Position numbers and translations under genes: made by a program. Positions 10,903-21,931 of a stretch of 64,000 nucleotides of DNA are shown piece after piece. This DNA is from Rhizodiscina lignyota (lineage: Eukaryota > Ascomycota > Dothideomycetes > Aulographales > Rhizodiscinaceae): positions 1,054,001 to 1,118,000 of the forward strand of contig ML978121.1 in the NCBI GenBank assembly GCA_010015805.1, given 5' to 3'. The number at the start of each line of letters is the position of its first letter. Position 1 is the stretch's first letter. The notes below the pieces were generated by a model. That model saw only the letters and a program-made list of their open reading frames with translations, was not told the origin of the DNA and made no database searches.

Positions 10903-12071
10903 CTACCATGACTTGCTCTGGCGCACTCTTCTAGCAATGTCTGATGGCGGTTTCCGCACAACAAGCCAGAACATAAACGAAGTCGCAACAGCAAGCCCGT
11001 ACCAGGTGAATATGTACTGCAAGTGATTGTTGCGGAGATTCACCTCTGCTGCTCGGCCGATCGGTATTCCTCGTGCTTCTCTGAAGTATGTTTCCCTTAG
11101 ATCGGGCTCTGATGGAACTTTCAGTATTCATAAGCGGCCCTGCTTGGAAGTACTCACGCATCGTCTCCTCCACCCAAACTGGCTGCGAACCAACAAACTC
11201 TGCCATCTCTGATACGGCTGGAAAATACCACTCTCCCTTTTCGGGTTTATTCAGGGGAGTAAACATGTTCTTTTTCCATGGCTGCCTCAGTAGACCTTGC
11301 ACTGTGACTAGCTCATCCGGCAATGCTTGCTGTCCGCCCTCCTTAAGCCTCTCTCTTTGGTTCCGGAACTTCTTTGAAATCCACCCTCTGCAAACCAATA
11401 CCTTGCTCTTCCTCATTCGCCCTCTATCGTCCATCTCTTCCCTCTCCAATGGAGTGATGACCAGATATCCATCGTCTCCATCATGTATTCGCGGCCCAAC
11501 CAACATTTCTTGGTCGTGTCGTAGCTTGCCGGTAGCGTATACCCTTCGGTAATCGAAGTCTTTAACCGCATCCGGATCGATGAAAAGGGGCAGAGGCAAT
11601 GGAGGTCGTACGAGACGGTCTTCGAAGCGTGCCATAAGGTCTGTTTTCCAGCCTAGGCGCTGTACTTGCCAAGTTCCCAAGGCAAAAGCGGTCAGTGGAA
11701 TAAGTGCTGGGAGAAAGTTAGCACTGATATTCTAGTCCGTGAAAGAACAATTGCGTGGTGAATCCGCACGTACCCAGAACGATCAGACCGCCATAATTGT
11801 GCTTTCGACGCATGCGAACCAGCCGAGGTGGCTCATCTAGAATTGATCTGAACTCTTTCTCTTCCGCAGCATTTGTAGACGCGAATCGCTTCTGTCCCAG
11901 TGGCCTTTCGCAGAGGCGAAGACGAAGGCATTGCGGACAAGTCCACGTCGCGCGACGGAACTCGATTTTCAAAGGCGATGTGCGGTATCCATTGTTTGTT
12001 TGCCTGAGCACTTCTGTGAAGACTCTCCTCGAAGGGAACATGTTTCGCTTGGGGACCATGCTCGAGGCCAT
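10903..12071 (-). CDS. SHY1: SURF1/Shy1 cytochrome c oxidase assembly protein
   Basis: Inner mitochondrial membrane chaperone for Cox1 maturation in complex IV assembly. Exons: 12071-11774, 11706 to about 11154, and 11080-10903 (about 340 aa). The N-terminus is Arg-rich and fits a presequence. The first membrane segment, GLIVLALIPLTAFALGTWQVQRLGWK, is split by a 67-bp intron and contains the family GxWQxxRLxWK motif. The C-terminus has GIPIGRAAEVNLRNNHLQYIFTWYGLA, the SURF1 signature before TM2. The last intron is ambiguous: a GTACTT donor at 11153 gives MREEARGIPIGR, while a GTGAGT donor at 11157 needs a GAG acceptor and gives MQARGIPIGR. Start: the first ATG in the frame (MASSMVPKRN); MVPKRN and MFPSRR are alternatives. 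It diverges from the NOP6-like gene across 177 bp. Confidence 0.93.
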
Positions 12072-12248
12072 TCCCGGAGCTCCCAAAGCACAAACGTCAA
12101 GTACACCTGCACATGCCGGAGTTTAGCCGTTATCCTATATGGACCGTGCACATAAATTTCAACCTATCTCCACAATTTTTTTCGACACACTTTTAAGCTC
12201 CTCCACGCGTAAGACACCTCAATCAAACAACAACCAGGTCCCGTCAAA
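12072..12248. promoter_or_regulatory. bidirectional promoter between SHY1 and NOP6-like gene
   Basis: Only 177 bases separate the two divergent start codons, so both genes must draw on shared upstream DNA. A pyrimidine/A-rich stretch precedes the NOP6-like ATG. No individual factor site is claimed. Confidence 0.5.
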
Positions 12249-13452
12249 ATGGTCAAAAAGAAGCAGGGACGAAAAGAAAAGTCTTTTGAAACTGGAAGGC
12301 GCCGGCGAGCGGAGCTCGTGACCGAAGAGGAAGCTGACGAGAATTCATTGGCCCTCCGCAAGGAATGGCTCGAGCGCGAGTCCAAGAGACAAAAGATGGA
12401 TGGCGTATCTGGCGACGGCAACCAGGAAGCGGATTTCATTCCTTTTCCGACGGGCGTGGATGATGGACCGCAACCCGTTTCTCAAACGGATGAACTGAAA
12501 TTGTCCAGAAAACAGAGAGACCAGCCGATGAAAAAGGAGAAGAAGAAGAAGTCGAAGAAAGAGCAGAAGAAGGCAGAAAAACTAGCTAGTCAAGAAGCCC
12601 GTGAAGAACCGGATGCGAACGGGACATCTCTGAACGCAAACGAGCCCTCCACGTTGAAGAAATCGAAGAAACGGAAGCGAAACGAAGTGGAAGATGCAGA
12701 AGGGGGGGTTGCTTCACTTCCTCAATCCGATGCACCTGCAAGCGAACATGACGGAAAGCAACCTGAGGACTCATCCAAGGGCTCACATCAACGATTCATT
12801 GTATTCGTTGGTAAGTCTACCATCTCTGTCATTGCATGTCCATTACAACGTAGCTCTAATCATGCAATAGGCAATCTTCCGTACTTAGCAACGGCACAAT
12901 CTATAAAGGACCATTTCAAGAAAATCGCTCCTTTCAAAGTACGGCTCAGTTCGGACAAGAAGACGGGAATGTCAAACGGCTATGCATTCCTTGAGTTCGA
13001 TCGGTTCGATCGCATGAAGACATGCCTTGAGCTTTACCATCACTCCCACTTCATAGAGGGCAAGGATTCCAGGAAGATCAATGTCGAGTTGACGTACGTA
13101 TAGCTTCTGTTTGTACTGCTATCTTAAGTTTTACTAACATCTAGTGCGTAACAGTGCGGGAGGCGGCGGACATGGCGAGGCGAGAAAGTCCAAAATCCAG
13201 GCGAAGAACGAAAAACTCCAAGAAGAGCGCAGTGAACGCAAGATAAAAGAGCGCAGACGCGAGGAGTCTCATACCAGGAAGATCCAGAAACAAACCAAGA
13301 AGCGGAAAGAGATGCGAGAAAAACGTCATAATCGCCCTACAGGAGCGAACGGGACAGTAGTCGGTTCAAACCACAAGTCGACGAACGGGTCTGCAGACCA
13401 GGTCAACCACGATGGGATCCATCCAAGCAGAAGGGCACAGATGCAGACATAG
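12249..13452 (+). CDS. NOP6: RRM nucleolar protein, Nop6-like (ribosome biogenesis)
   Basis: Three exons, 12249-12810, 12871-13093 and 13155-13452; 360 aa. Introns are 60 and 61 bp, the second with an ACTAAC branch site near 13133-13138. The N-terminal half is very Lys-rich (KKEKKKKSKKEQKK), typical of nucleolar proteins. A single RRM spans about residues 185-260: FIVFVGNLPYLATAQSI (RNP2) and GMSNGYAFLEF (RNP1). After the RRM comes NVELTAGGGGHGEARKSKI, then a basic coiled-coil tail, the arrangement of fungal Nop6. Yeast Nop6 acts in 40S pre-ribosome assembly. The RRM assignment is firm and the Nop6 orthology is probable. Confidence 0.88.
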
Positions 13453-14488
13453 AGGGCTGATATAACTTTGACGACCTTAGTGTGTGGATTTTCTGGATCT
13501 ACTTCCGAAATTCACACTTGTTTCACATCTTCTATGCTCCGTCTTCCCACTGATATCCCAAATGATGCCTTAACATCGGTTAACCCTAACCCTAGCCCTT
13601 GATTCATGCCACCATCTGATACCAATATGATGCTGAAATTGACATTAAACGAAACATGAAAGACCAATTCTTCCTTATTCAACAGCTGGAACCGAGTTTA
13701 GAGCCGTATCTCATCGGTAGGATGATCGAGTGGTATCAGGTAAAGTTGATAAATGCAGAAAGTAAAAGGACAAGAGGATAAAAGGACGGTAAAAGAACAA
13801 ACTTAGATCAACTAATTTCTTCGCCCGAGTCACGAAAAGTAACCTATTTCTATGAAGTCATGTACCCCCAGAATATCTCCAGGCACATCCGAGAGTGGAT
13901 CGCGAGAGCTTGAAGAGGCCTAAAGCTGATAAAAATTCCTTTTCACCTCTTACTATTCGGTGCCGACAATCTCTACCCGAATTTGGAGGCTGAGGCTGAA
14001 ATGTGCTGTACGACATCGTGAACTCCTCTGTGAAATTCACGGGAAGCGGAACGTCCAGGCAGAGCTCTCCAGGCGCTCTTGGAGCGCATGAGAGGGTATT
14101 TGAAAGGGGGTGACGAAGCAAGATTCCGAATCATTCCAGGCTCCGCGACAGCCATTGTTACAGAGCTAGGCGTGTAGAGGGAGCTTGTGCTGCTTAGTGA
14201 GCTCCCTTGTAAGCTACCATTCGTGCTTAGTAGCTTGATCTGCAGCTCCGCAGAAGCATAGGTAATGTGCGAGCTTGGGAGCCGAAAGTGCTGCTCTTAA
14301 AGTGCTTTTGATCCCGCGCGTCCGTGAGCGGGCCAAGCTGGCGTTGCGGGGCACTCAACTGACGATTCTCACGTTCTCAACTACACTTTATCCACCCCTC
14401 CATACAAAAAATTTCCCTCTCCACACCAGCCTTTGCAAGAATCTTCTGAACACGACTTCTGTACGTGCTAGGAAGATCAATTGTAGCC
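13453..14488. other. 1.0-kb intergenic region upstream of transketolase
   Basis: No coding ORF recognised. It contains a short telomere-like motif (listed separately). The last 130 bases before the transketolase ATG are pyrimidine-rich with CCACCCCTCC and CCCTCTCC blocks, as in promoters of highly expressed fungal genes. Confidence 0.5.
13581..13598. repeat. short telomere-like motif
   Basis: TAACCCTAACCCTAGCCC: two perfect CCCTAA-type units followed by a degenerate third. It lies just downstream of the NOP6-like gene. Two to three units could be coincidence or a repair/insertion scar. Confidence 0.5.
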
Positions 14489-17056
14489 ATGGGAAACTAC
14501 GGTGAGCTCGACGAGCTTGCTATCAACACCATTCGACTACTTGCTGTACGTCATTATGAATTGCATCCGCAAAATTCTTCATTTCGTGGACCTGCTTCTG
14601 CATATCAGCTCCAGCGTGTCGTCGACGAGCTCAGAATGCTAATTGCGATCGAATATAGGTCGATGCCACCTTTCACGCAAACTCCGGCCACCCCGGTGCG
14701 CCGATGGGCATGGCGCCGGTCGCCCATGTCCTCTTCAACAAGTTCATGAGCTTCAATCCGAAGAACCCAAAATGGCCGAACCGTGACCGCTTTGTTCTCT
14801 CGTAGGTGCTCATTTTGCTACATACATTTGGAGGGGAGCACTCTCAACGTCTGCTTCCAAGCTGGTCGAAGATTGGCCGAGTTCCTGTTGGGAAGAATTT
14901 ACCCGGGAAAATTGCAGCGCTCAACAGGCTGCGATTGAGCTAGCAACGACTTCTTGATGTGTTGATGCTGCTTCAAACCAAACTTGTAGAGCTAGATGGA
15001 GAACTTGCACGCTGACTTGATCTAGGAACGGCCATGGTTGCATGCTCCAGTATGCGCTCCTGCATCTCTTTGGCTATGCGCTTAGCATGGATGATCTCAA
15101 GCACTTCCGCGTAAGTTGTGGTGTACTTTCCGAGGACCGATTTGACTGACTGGCTGCCTGTAGCATGTTGACAGCATCACACCTGGCCACCCCGAGTCCC
15201 ACGACACACCTGGCATCGAGGTTACCACTGGTCCTCTCGGTCAAGGTTTCTCGAACGCGGTTGGCCTCGCAATTGCACAAGCTCACACTGGCGGTGTGTT
15301 TAACAAGCCCGGATTCGACCTTTTCAACAACCACACCTACGTTTTCTTCGGTGATGGCTGTGCTATGGAGGGCATTGCTAGCGAGGCTGCCAGTTTGGCT
15401 GGCCACTTGCAGCTTGGCAACCTCATTTGCATCTACGACGACAACCACATCTCAATTGGTAGGCGGACCAGCTTCAGAATTAAGTGGCACAGAAACTGAC
15501 TCGATTCCTTTACAGATGGCGACACGAAGGTCTCATTCACGGAAGATGTCACGAAGCGATTCGAGGCATACGGCTGGCACACCCAGTGGGTCCAGCACGG
15601 TGACAACGACTACGACGCTATCGAGCAGGCCATCCAAAAGGCCAAGGACGTCACGGACAAGCCCTCGATGATCAAGCTCACCACCACCATTGGCTTCGGT
15701 TCCCTGCATCAAGGCACTGGTGCCGTGCACGGAAGCGCCCTGAAGAAGGACGATATCGTGCAAGTCAAGAAGAAGTTCGGCTTCGACCCAGAGAAGAGCT
15801 TTGTCGTTCCTCAGCCGGTCTACGACATGTACCACAAGCACGCTGCAGATGGTGCCGCGAAGGAGCAGGAGTGGAACAGCTTGCTTGAGAAGTACAGCTC
15901 TGAGCACAAGGAGCTTGCCGAGCAGCTGAAGCGCCGCCTTACTGGTGATTTGCCCAAAGGATGGCAAGAGAAGCTGCCGACCTACAAGCCCACCGATCCT
16001 GCCATCGCCTCTCGCAAGCTCTCTGAATCCGTCCTCGAGGCCATCCACGAGGTCGTCCCCGAGCTCCTGTCTGGTTCTGCCGATCTGACGGGCTCGAACA
16101 ACACTCGCTGGAAGAATGCCGTTGACTTTCAGCCTCCCAGCCTTGGAATTGGTGACTGGACTGGCCGCTATCTCCGCTACGGCGTTCGCGAGCACGGTAT
16201 GGCCGCCATCATGAACGGTATGTCTGCTTACGGCACCATCATTCCTGCTTCCGGCACTTTCCTCAACTTTGTCTCCTATGCTGCCGGTGCCGTCCGCCTC
16301 TCCTCGCTCTCTCACCAACGCGTGATCTACATCGCGACCCACGACTCCATCGGTCTTGGTGAGGACGGCCCTACTCACCAGCCTATTGAGACACTCGCCC
16401 ACTTCCGTGCTCTGCCCAACATGATGGTCTGGCGTCCCGCCGACGGTAATGAGACCAGCGCTGCGTACTACATGGCGCTCACCAGCAAGGAGACGCCTTC
16501 TATCCTTGCTCTCACCCGCCAGAACCTACCCCAGCTCGAGGCCAGCAGCATCGAGGGCGCGATCAAGGGCGGTTATACCGCGCTGGAGGACAAGAATGCG
16601 CAGATCACGCTCGTCTCGACTGGTTCCGAGGTCAGCATCTGCCTCGAGGCCGTCAAGTACCTCAAGGATAACAACAACATCGTCGCCCGTGTCGCCTCGC
16701 TGCCATGCTGGGAGGTGTTCGATGCGCAGTCCAAGGAGTACAGGCTCAGCGTCATCCCCGACGGCATCCCGTCCATGTCCGTTGAGGTCATGACCACACT
16801 TGGCTGGGAGAAGTACAGCCACGACCAGTTCGGATTGAACAGGTTCGGTGCTAGCGGCGCGTATAAGGACGTCTACAAGGTGCGTTTTCTACACTATTTA
16901 ACTTGTTCTACGAGCATGATTTGCTAATCCGTCACACAGAAATTCGAATTCACGCCCGAGGGCATTGCCAAGCGCGCCGTTGCCACCGTCGACTTCTGGA
17001 AGGACGTCAAGCCCATCCGCTCGCCCATCAACCGTGCCTTCACTCAGCTCATCTAA
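14489..17056 (+). CDS. TKL1: transketolase
   Basis: Thiamine-diphosphate enzyme of the non-oxidative pentose phosphate pathway that moves two-carbon units between sugar phosphates in the cytosol. Six exons: 14489-14545, 14659-14801, 15026-15110, 15164-15458, 15516-16879, 16940-17056; joined length 686 aa, the usual fungal size. Signatures read across the splices: [19 protein letters not shown] near the N-terminus (family signature 1), GDGCAMEG (ThDP/Mg binding), [13 protein letters not shown] (pyrimidine domain, with the catalytic Glu), and [17 protein letters not shown] (phosphate-binding region). The first intron (113 bp) and second (224 bp) are longer than the rest, and the early exons are short. 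Coding sequence is more GC-rich and C-ending than neighbouring genes, consistent with high expression. Confidence 0.97.
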
Positions 17057-17439
17057 GACAAGAGAAATCAAAAGAACGGCGAAGATGGGGATGCGGCAAA
17101 TGATAAAGGCTCTGGTTGGCATGGTTTGACGGTTGCTTTGGCTTTTTCCATGGCTGAATTAATGATGATTCTGAATTGTATGTAGATAGAGGATACACGA
17201 ATCGAACGTCGTTCATTCACGAGCATGCTATCTCCTCGAGATTTGATAAGCCGGTGATGTGTGATCGCGTTTCAAATTTTCTACCAGCAGACATACGCCG
17301 CTGAAGACTACCGTATTGCCTTGACCAAACTCCTACCGACACCAACGCTATGCTATCAACGACGTATAACTCGCTTCAAAGGAAAAGTGTGCGGTTTACG
17401 CACGATATAAATGGGTATCGAGCAATGATTCTCCAAACT
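17057..17439. other. convergent intergenic region
   Basis: 383 bases between the 3' ends of transketolase and the Cdc14-like gene; only 3' UTR-type sequence is seen. Confidence 0.5.
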
Positions 17440-18403
17440 TCAGCACGCAACCTCTCCGAACGGCGAGCTCTCCCTCAGGTCCTGCACCAGGTCTTCCACA
17501 TTATTAAGATACCGGCCCAGCAGCGTCTGCTTCTGCCTCGTCGTCCTGGTGTCCCTCTCCCCTGCCCCAGCACTCCTATCTGACTTCCCGCTGCCTCCTT
17601 TATCCTTCCCATTGCTATCTGCGGACCCGTTACTCCTTCCACTCCCACTCCCACTGCTGCCGCCGCTGCCGCCGACGCCGATGTCCTCGCTGTCTTCCAG
17701 CGTCTCCGGCATGAGGTAGAAGTATAGGAACTCGAGCACTTTGACTTTGACTTCTTGGCTCGCGAGCTTGTTTTTGAACAAGCTTGTCACCGTTGCTAGG
17801 CCGTCCACTTTCTCGAATGTGCGCGTGTTGCGCGGAGAGCTGAGCAGCGTCGCTACGAGGGTGAGCAGCGCGGCCGACTGGATTGAGGGGGGGTTGGAGG
17901 TCGGGTCGAGCAGGTCGAGGAGGAGGTTCATGGAGAGTGGGGTGGAGAAGAGTGAGCGCGACGGCGGGTGGAGTAGGAGGAGGCCTTGGAGGAGGGTGAG
18001 AGAGGAGCATATTAGAGTGTCATGTGCGGTTGTCGAAGGCAGGCCGAGGAGTGTGTTGAGGGTTGTTATGAGGCGTGTCGTTACTGGAAAATCACTGTTA
18101 GTGCTTGCACGAGAGAAGAGCAGAATAGTGGGCAGTACCATTCCATTCGAAGCCTTCTTGTAATCGCCAGAACTCTCTGAATGCCGGGTCCTCGTTTAAT
18201 GAGCCCAGTCTCTTCGGCGATTGCGGCGAGGAGGGCGACATTGTTAATTCTGACGAACTCCGCTTGTGTGGGCTGGACGGATGGGATGTTTGTGAGAGAC
18301 ATATTTGCGCGAGCAGGCCCTCAATCTGTCGCAGGCCCTTCCGTATCTTGGTCGGCTCCTTGGACGAGATGTTCTCGAAGGAGAGGGAGAGGAGCGACTC
18401 CAT
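17440..18403 (-). CDS. cdc14: Cdc14-type SIN component (septation initiation network)
   Basis: Two exons, 18403-18139 and 18083-17440, joined across a 55-bp intron so that ...EGFEWN continues as VTTRLITTLNTLLG; 302 aa. It begins MESLLSLSFENISSKEPTKI and reads as an all-helical armadillo-like protein to about residue 210, followed by a Gly/Ser-rich linker and a short C-terminal helix (LLGRYLNNVEDLVQDLRESSPFGE). This matches the family of S. pombe Cdc14, the non-catalytic partner of the Sid1 kinase in the septation initiation network. It is not the Cdc14/Clp1 phosphatase: no CX5R motif is present. It should act at spindle pole bodies to trigger septum formation. The low-complexity insert is GSGGSSGSGSGRSNGS. 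Confidence 0.88.
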
Positions 18404-19217
18404 CGCGCTGCATTGGCGTGGAGGTGGTGCGCCTATGTGAGGTTGAAGCAGACGAAGATGTCGGGACCTATGCTCAGGAACGGCAAGGGTGGATGCGAGT
18501 TCTCCGCACTTCCCAGTCCCTCTAGGCCTGCAGTTGGGTTTGGACGAGAGCAGCGTGTCTCATGTTTGGCCCGACGCGTTGTCCGGCCAACCAGCCCACA
18601 CGGCAGCGCGAGTGTCAGCCCGATTACTGCCGCTCGGCTCACCGAGCAAGTCCCGTGGCGAGCCAAACCTTAGTGCCGCAGGATTCTGGTGGCACCCAAC
18701 GGTCGACGGGAACGGCGAGAGGGCTTGCGGCAGAGGGCAATAGTTGAGTTTGGAATCAAGCATAGTTCATGACTCTGCCCAAGGCTAGCACTCAAACAGC
18801 GCGCTCAAAGGGGGCTTCACGCTTCTGCAGTGCGAGGGAGAGGCCCGACTGGCCGCGCGACGTGCATTGGTGCTCGGGATGCCCTGGCAGCACTTCACCA
18901 CGCTGCAGAGCGTGAGGCATGGATGCTAAGCCAATGACGCCGGGCCTTGTGCCACAGCTCGAAGAAGAGCGTTCCTGACCACCGCGCTGCTTTTTCGCAG
19001 ACGCGACGATGCCCTTCTCCATCCTCTCGTGAGACGTGCTGAATCTGAGGGATGCAGCCGTCCGCCCTCCACGCCCCGTGCAATAGATGCCAGCACCGCC
19101 TTCGCTACCCGCATCAGCGTCACACGATCCCAAAGCGCGATTCCTTGTCGCCAGGCAGCCGCTAATAAGCTCCTCCGGTCCTGAGCTTCTGCAGCGGTGC
19201 AGGCGCGCAGAAACACC
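18404..19217. other. divergent promoter region, cdc14 / GGPP synthase
   Basis: 814 bases between divergent start codons. ORFs here on both strands have no recognisable domain and are taken as chance. It should carry both promoters. Confidence 0.5.
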
Positions 19218-20850
19218 ATGAACCTTCTGCATCGCCGCTCTCAGCCAGCAACCTCTCAAGAGCGCGCCCAGGTAGCTTCTGCCTTACTGTACGAGAACCT
19301 CCAGTCGCCCAACGCCATCCCGCCGCGGACGAGCAGCTCCGGCGTCGTCGCCAACGGAGCAAGTCCGCCACCTCGCGCCGCCAGCAAGAAGGCGTCGTCG
19401 TCTGTCCTGCGCCCCATATCAGAGACGGACTGGCTGTCGCAGGGCAAGCGCGTCAGCCAGGAGCCTCTCGGCAAGCGAGCTAGCCGCGAGGCGCTGGGCA
19501 AGAGGAGCAGCCAGAGGATGACGAGCCCACCTCGCGACGGCGCCGAGTTTGATCCAGTCGACACCGTCCCAGGCGCGAACAGAGAACGGGACATGAGCGC
19601 TGCGCTGTTCGACGAGTCGCCACCTCCAAAGAGCCATCACCGTCGCTTCGAAATGGCTGAGCCTCTACCACATCGGACCTCTTCACGGCACAGATTGTCG
19701 TCGTCATTCGAATCAAAAGCCTCGTCAGCGAAAGCTGGGCCTTCACATCACTCAACACTATCCTCTCCACCTCCAGACCCTTCAAGAGGCTATGCAGACG
19801 AGCTCATTCACCAACGGCAGAGGCCGTGGCCGGCAGACAAGGAAAGAATACTGCTGGCGCCGTATAGCTACCTCCTCGAGCATCCGGGCAAGGACATCAG
19901 AAAGCAGTTGATTGCTGCGTTCAACGAGTGGCTGAACGTGCCAGAGGGCAGTTTAGTCATTATAACGCGGGTGATCGGAATGCTCCATACCGCGAGTCTA
20001 CTGTATGTTTGCCACCGAGCACTGTCATCTCGTCCTTTCGTCCCATCTTGAAGCCAAAACGTGCATATACTGACCAGCGTCCCACAGCGTCGACGATGTT
20101 GAAGATTCCTCCCTCCTCCGCCGCGGCGTGCCCGTCGCCCACTCCATCTTCGGCACCGCCCAGACCATCAACTCCGCAAACTACGTCTATTTCCTCGCCC
20201 TGCAAGAACTCACGTCCCTCCCCACCGCCACCAGCGCAATAAACATCTACACCCAAGAACTACTCAACCTCCACCGCGGCCAAGGCCTCGACCTCTTCTG
20301 GCGCGATTCGCTCACCTGTCCCACCGAAGCAGAGTATCTCGACATGGTGGGCAACAAGACGGGAGGTCTCTTCCGCCTCGCGGTGCGGTTGATGATGTCA
20401 GAGTCCAAGGTCGATGTAGATTGCGTGCCGCTGGTCAACACGATCGGACTGCTGTTCCAGGTGCTGGACGACCATTTAAATCTCCATTCGCCGAGCTACA
20501 CGCAGCGCAAGGGACTGTGTGAGGACCTTACGGAAGGGAAGTTCAGCTTCCCTATTCTACATGCGATTCGCGCGGACCCGCAGAATCTTACGCTCGTCAA
20601 TATTCTGAGGCAGAAGACGACGGACGAGGAGGTGAAGAAGTATGCTATTCAGTACATGGAGAAGATGGGGAGCTTCAAATATAGCAGGGAGGTCATGGAG
20701 ATGCTGAGGAGAAGGGCGGAAGAGAAGGTCAGCGAGGTGGAGGTCAGGGTCGGAATTGCAGGAGGTGACTCGGCGAAGAGGGGCGCGGAGGGTGTGAGGA
20801 GGATACTGGAGAAGATGAGAGCCAGTTATGAGGATGGAGATGTGGCGTGA
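19218..20850 (+). CDS. al-3: geranylgeranyl diphosphate synthase
   Basis: Trans-prenyltransferase adding isopentenyl diphosphate to make the C20 GGPP used in protein prenylation, carotenoids and other terpenoids. Exons 19218-20002 and 20088-20850; 515 aa. The 85-bp intron sits just before the first aspartate-rich motif, giving [17 protein letters not shown] after splicing. The second motif reads [13 protein letters not shown], where fungal GGPP synthases usually have DDYxN; both catalytic Asp are kept. Also present: [12 protein letters not shown] and [12 protein letters not shown]. An unusual N-terminal extension of about 190 residues, rich in Ser, Pro and Arg, precedes the catalytic fold and includes a short repeat ([20 protein letters not shown]). 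No other terpenoid gene is nearby, so this is probably the primary-metabolism copy. Confidence 0.94.
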
Positions 20851-21317
20851 AGCGTCGTTGGAGACCAAATTGAAGAAGTGGAGAGAAAAGTTCCGCAGGT
20901 TAAAACTGCTCGTCGATGCAGAGAGAAAAGCCCCGGCGACAAATTGATCACTTCAGGTCATTTGGCGGAGGTTTCTTTTTGGAAGCCAGACGAGGTGCGT
21001 ATGCCCCCTTTATGTGCGACGACGTTTACGTTCAAGTGGAGAGGCCAAGCGTGATTATTTATTGTAACCCTTCTATCATTATTTAATCTCAAAATGCTCT
21101 CTCTACGGAGGAGCCGGACAAATAGCATTCACATATTCTACTCAAGCACCACTCTCTGCTGTCACCAACGTTCATCGTCGATATCTTACCTCTTATTTGG
21201 ACAATGTGTATCTTGGAAGAGTGAGAAGCATGTGACTTGCGCAGACGACGGTAAGCATGTCCCTTTTTTCTAGAAGATGATATTGAAGCTTTGTTTTTTT
21301 TTCCATGGATGAAGAAA

Positions 21318-21538
21318 GAGTTGCTAAAAAAATTAGTCTTATATCTAAATATTTATTTATACTTTATTATTATCAATTTTAAGTATATATTCAATAATGG
21401 GTACTACTGATTATTATGCTTTATTTAGAGCAAACTTTAATTATACTACTCAATTATACTTATTTTATGGTATATTTATAGCATTTGCTGTTAAAACTCC
21501 TACTATATTTTTAAATACTTGACTTTTAAGAGCCCATC
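21318..21538 (+). pseudogene. nad4: nuclear mitochondrial DNA segment: nad4 fragment
   Basis: AT-rich block whose translation with UGA read as Trp matches mitochondrial NADH dehydrogenase subunit 4: FIYTLLLSILSIYS, then IMGTTDYYALF, then IAFAVKTPTIFLNT-W-LLRAH. The in-frame TGA at 21520-21522 falls exactly where ND4 has the conserved Trp. Codon use is mitochondrial (TTA, ATA, AAT). Similarity stops after the LLRAH motif, where ND4 would continue with VESPLSG, so the right junction is near 21538; the left junction is uncertain, roughly 21318-21350. It cannot make protein in the nucleus. Confidence 0.85.
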
Positions 21539-21595
21539 AAGGCGAAGATGGCTGGGAAGTTGAAAAAATCGAAAAGATTCAAAGCGTGAAAAGAA

Positions 21596-21605
21596 GGGGG
21601 GGGGG
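21596..21605. repeat. poly-G run (10)
   Basis: Ten consecutive G just downstream of the NUMT, the longest G run I noticed in the window. It could be an end-joining scar or an assembly-sensitive homopolymer. Confidence 0.6.
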
Positions 21606-21754
21606 TTATACTCCGTATGTTGAGGCAGGCGCGACCTCACCTGCAGATTGCATTACCACATGACTGCTATGTGCGAAGTATCGTGCCACCCAATCAGGAA
21701 AGATCTGCGCCGTTGGCCATTACCATGCTTGGAGTCTGTCCGGGTCCTCTTTCA

Positions 21755-21931
21755 TCTTTTGAGGAAGCTCGGGAAGTGTCCAATTTGGCCGCTTGGAAGT
21801 CGGCCGAGTCTCGACGTATGTATCTTACTATACCTGTAGTACTCTTTTGAGGAAGCTCGGGAAGTGTCCAATTTGGCCGCTTGGAAGTCGGCCGAGTCTC
21901 GACGTATGTATCTTACTATACCTGTAGTACT
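21755..21931. repeat. 88-bp perfect tandem duplication
   Basis: Two adjacent copies of an 88-bp unit (first base about 21755, second copy from about 21843) starting TCTTTTGAGGAAGCTCGG; the first ten bases of a third copy follow at 21931 before divergence. The copies look identical, so the event is recent or it is an assembly artefact. Confidence 0.9.

Noticed and set aside
15533-16402. 289-codon minus-strand ORF
   Set aside because: Lies wholly antisense to the transketolase coding exon; a by-product of C-ending codon bias.
17440-18403. Cdc14 phosphatase
   Set aside because: The protein has no CX5R phosphatase loop and matches the Sid1-binding SIN Cdc14 family instead.
19218-20850. Terpenoid biosynthetic cluster around the GGPP synthase
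   Set aside because: No terpene cyclase, P450 or dedicated transporter lies next to it; neighbours are cdc14 and an ankyrin protein.
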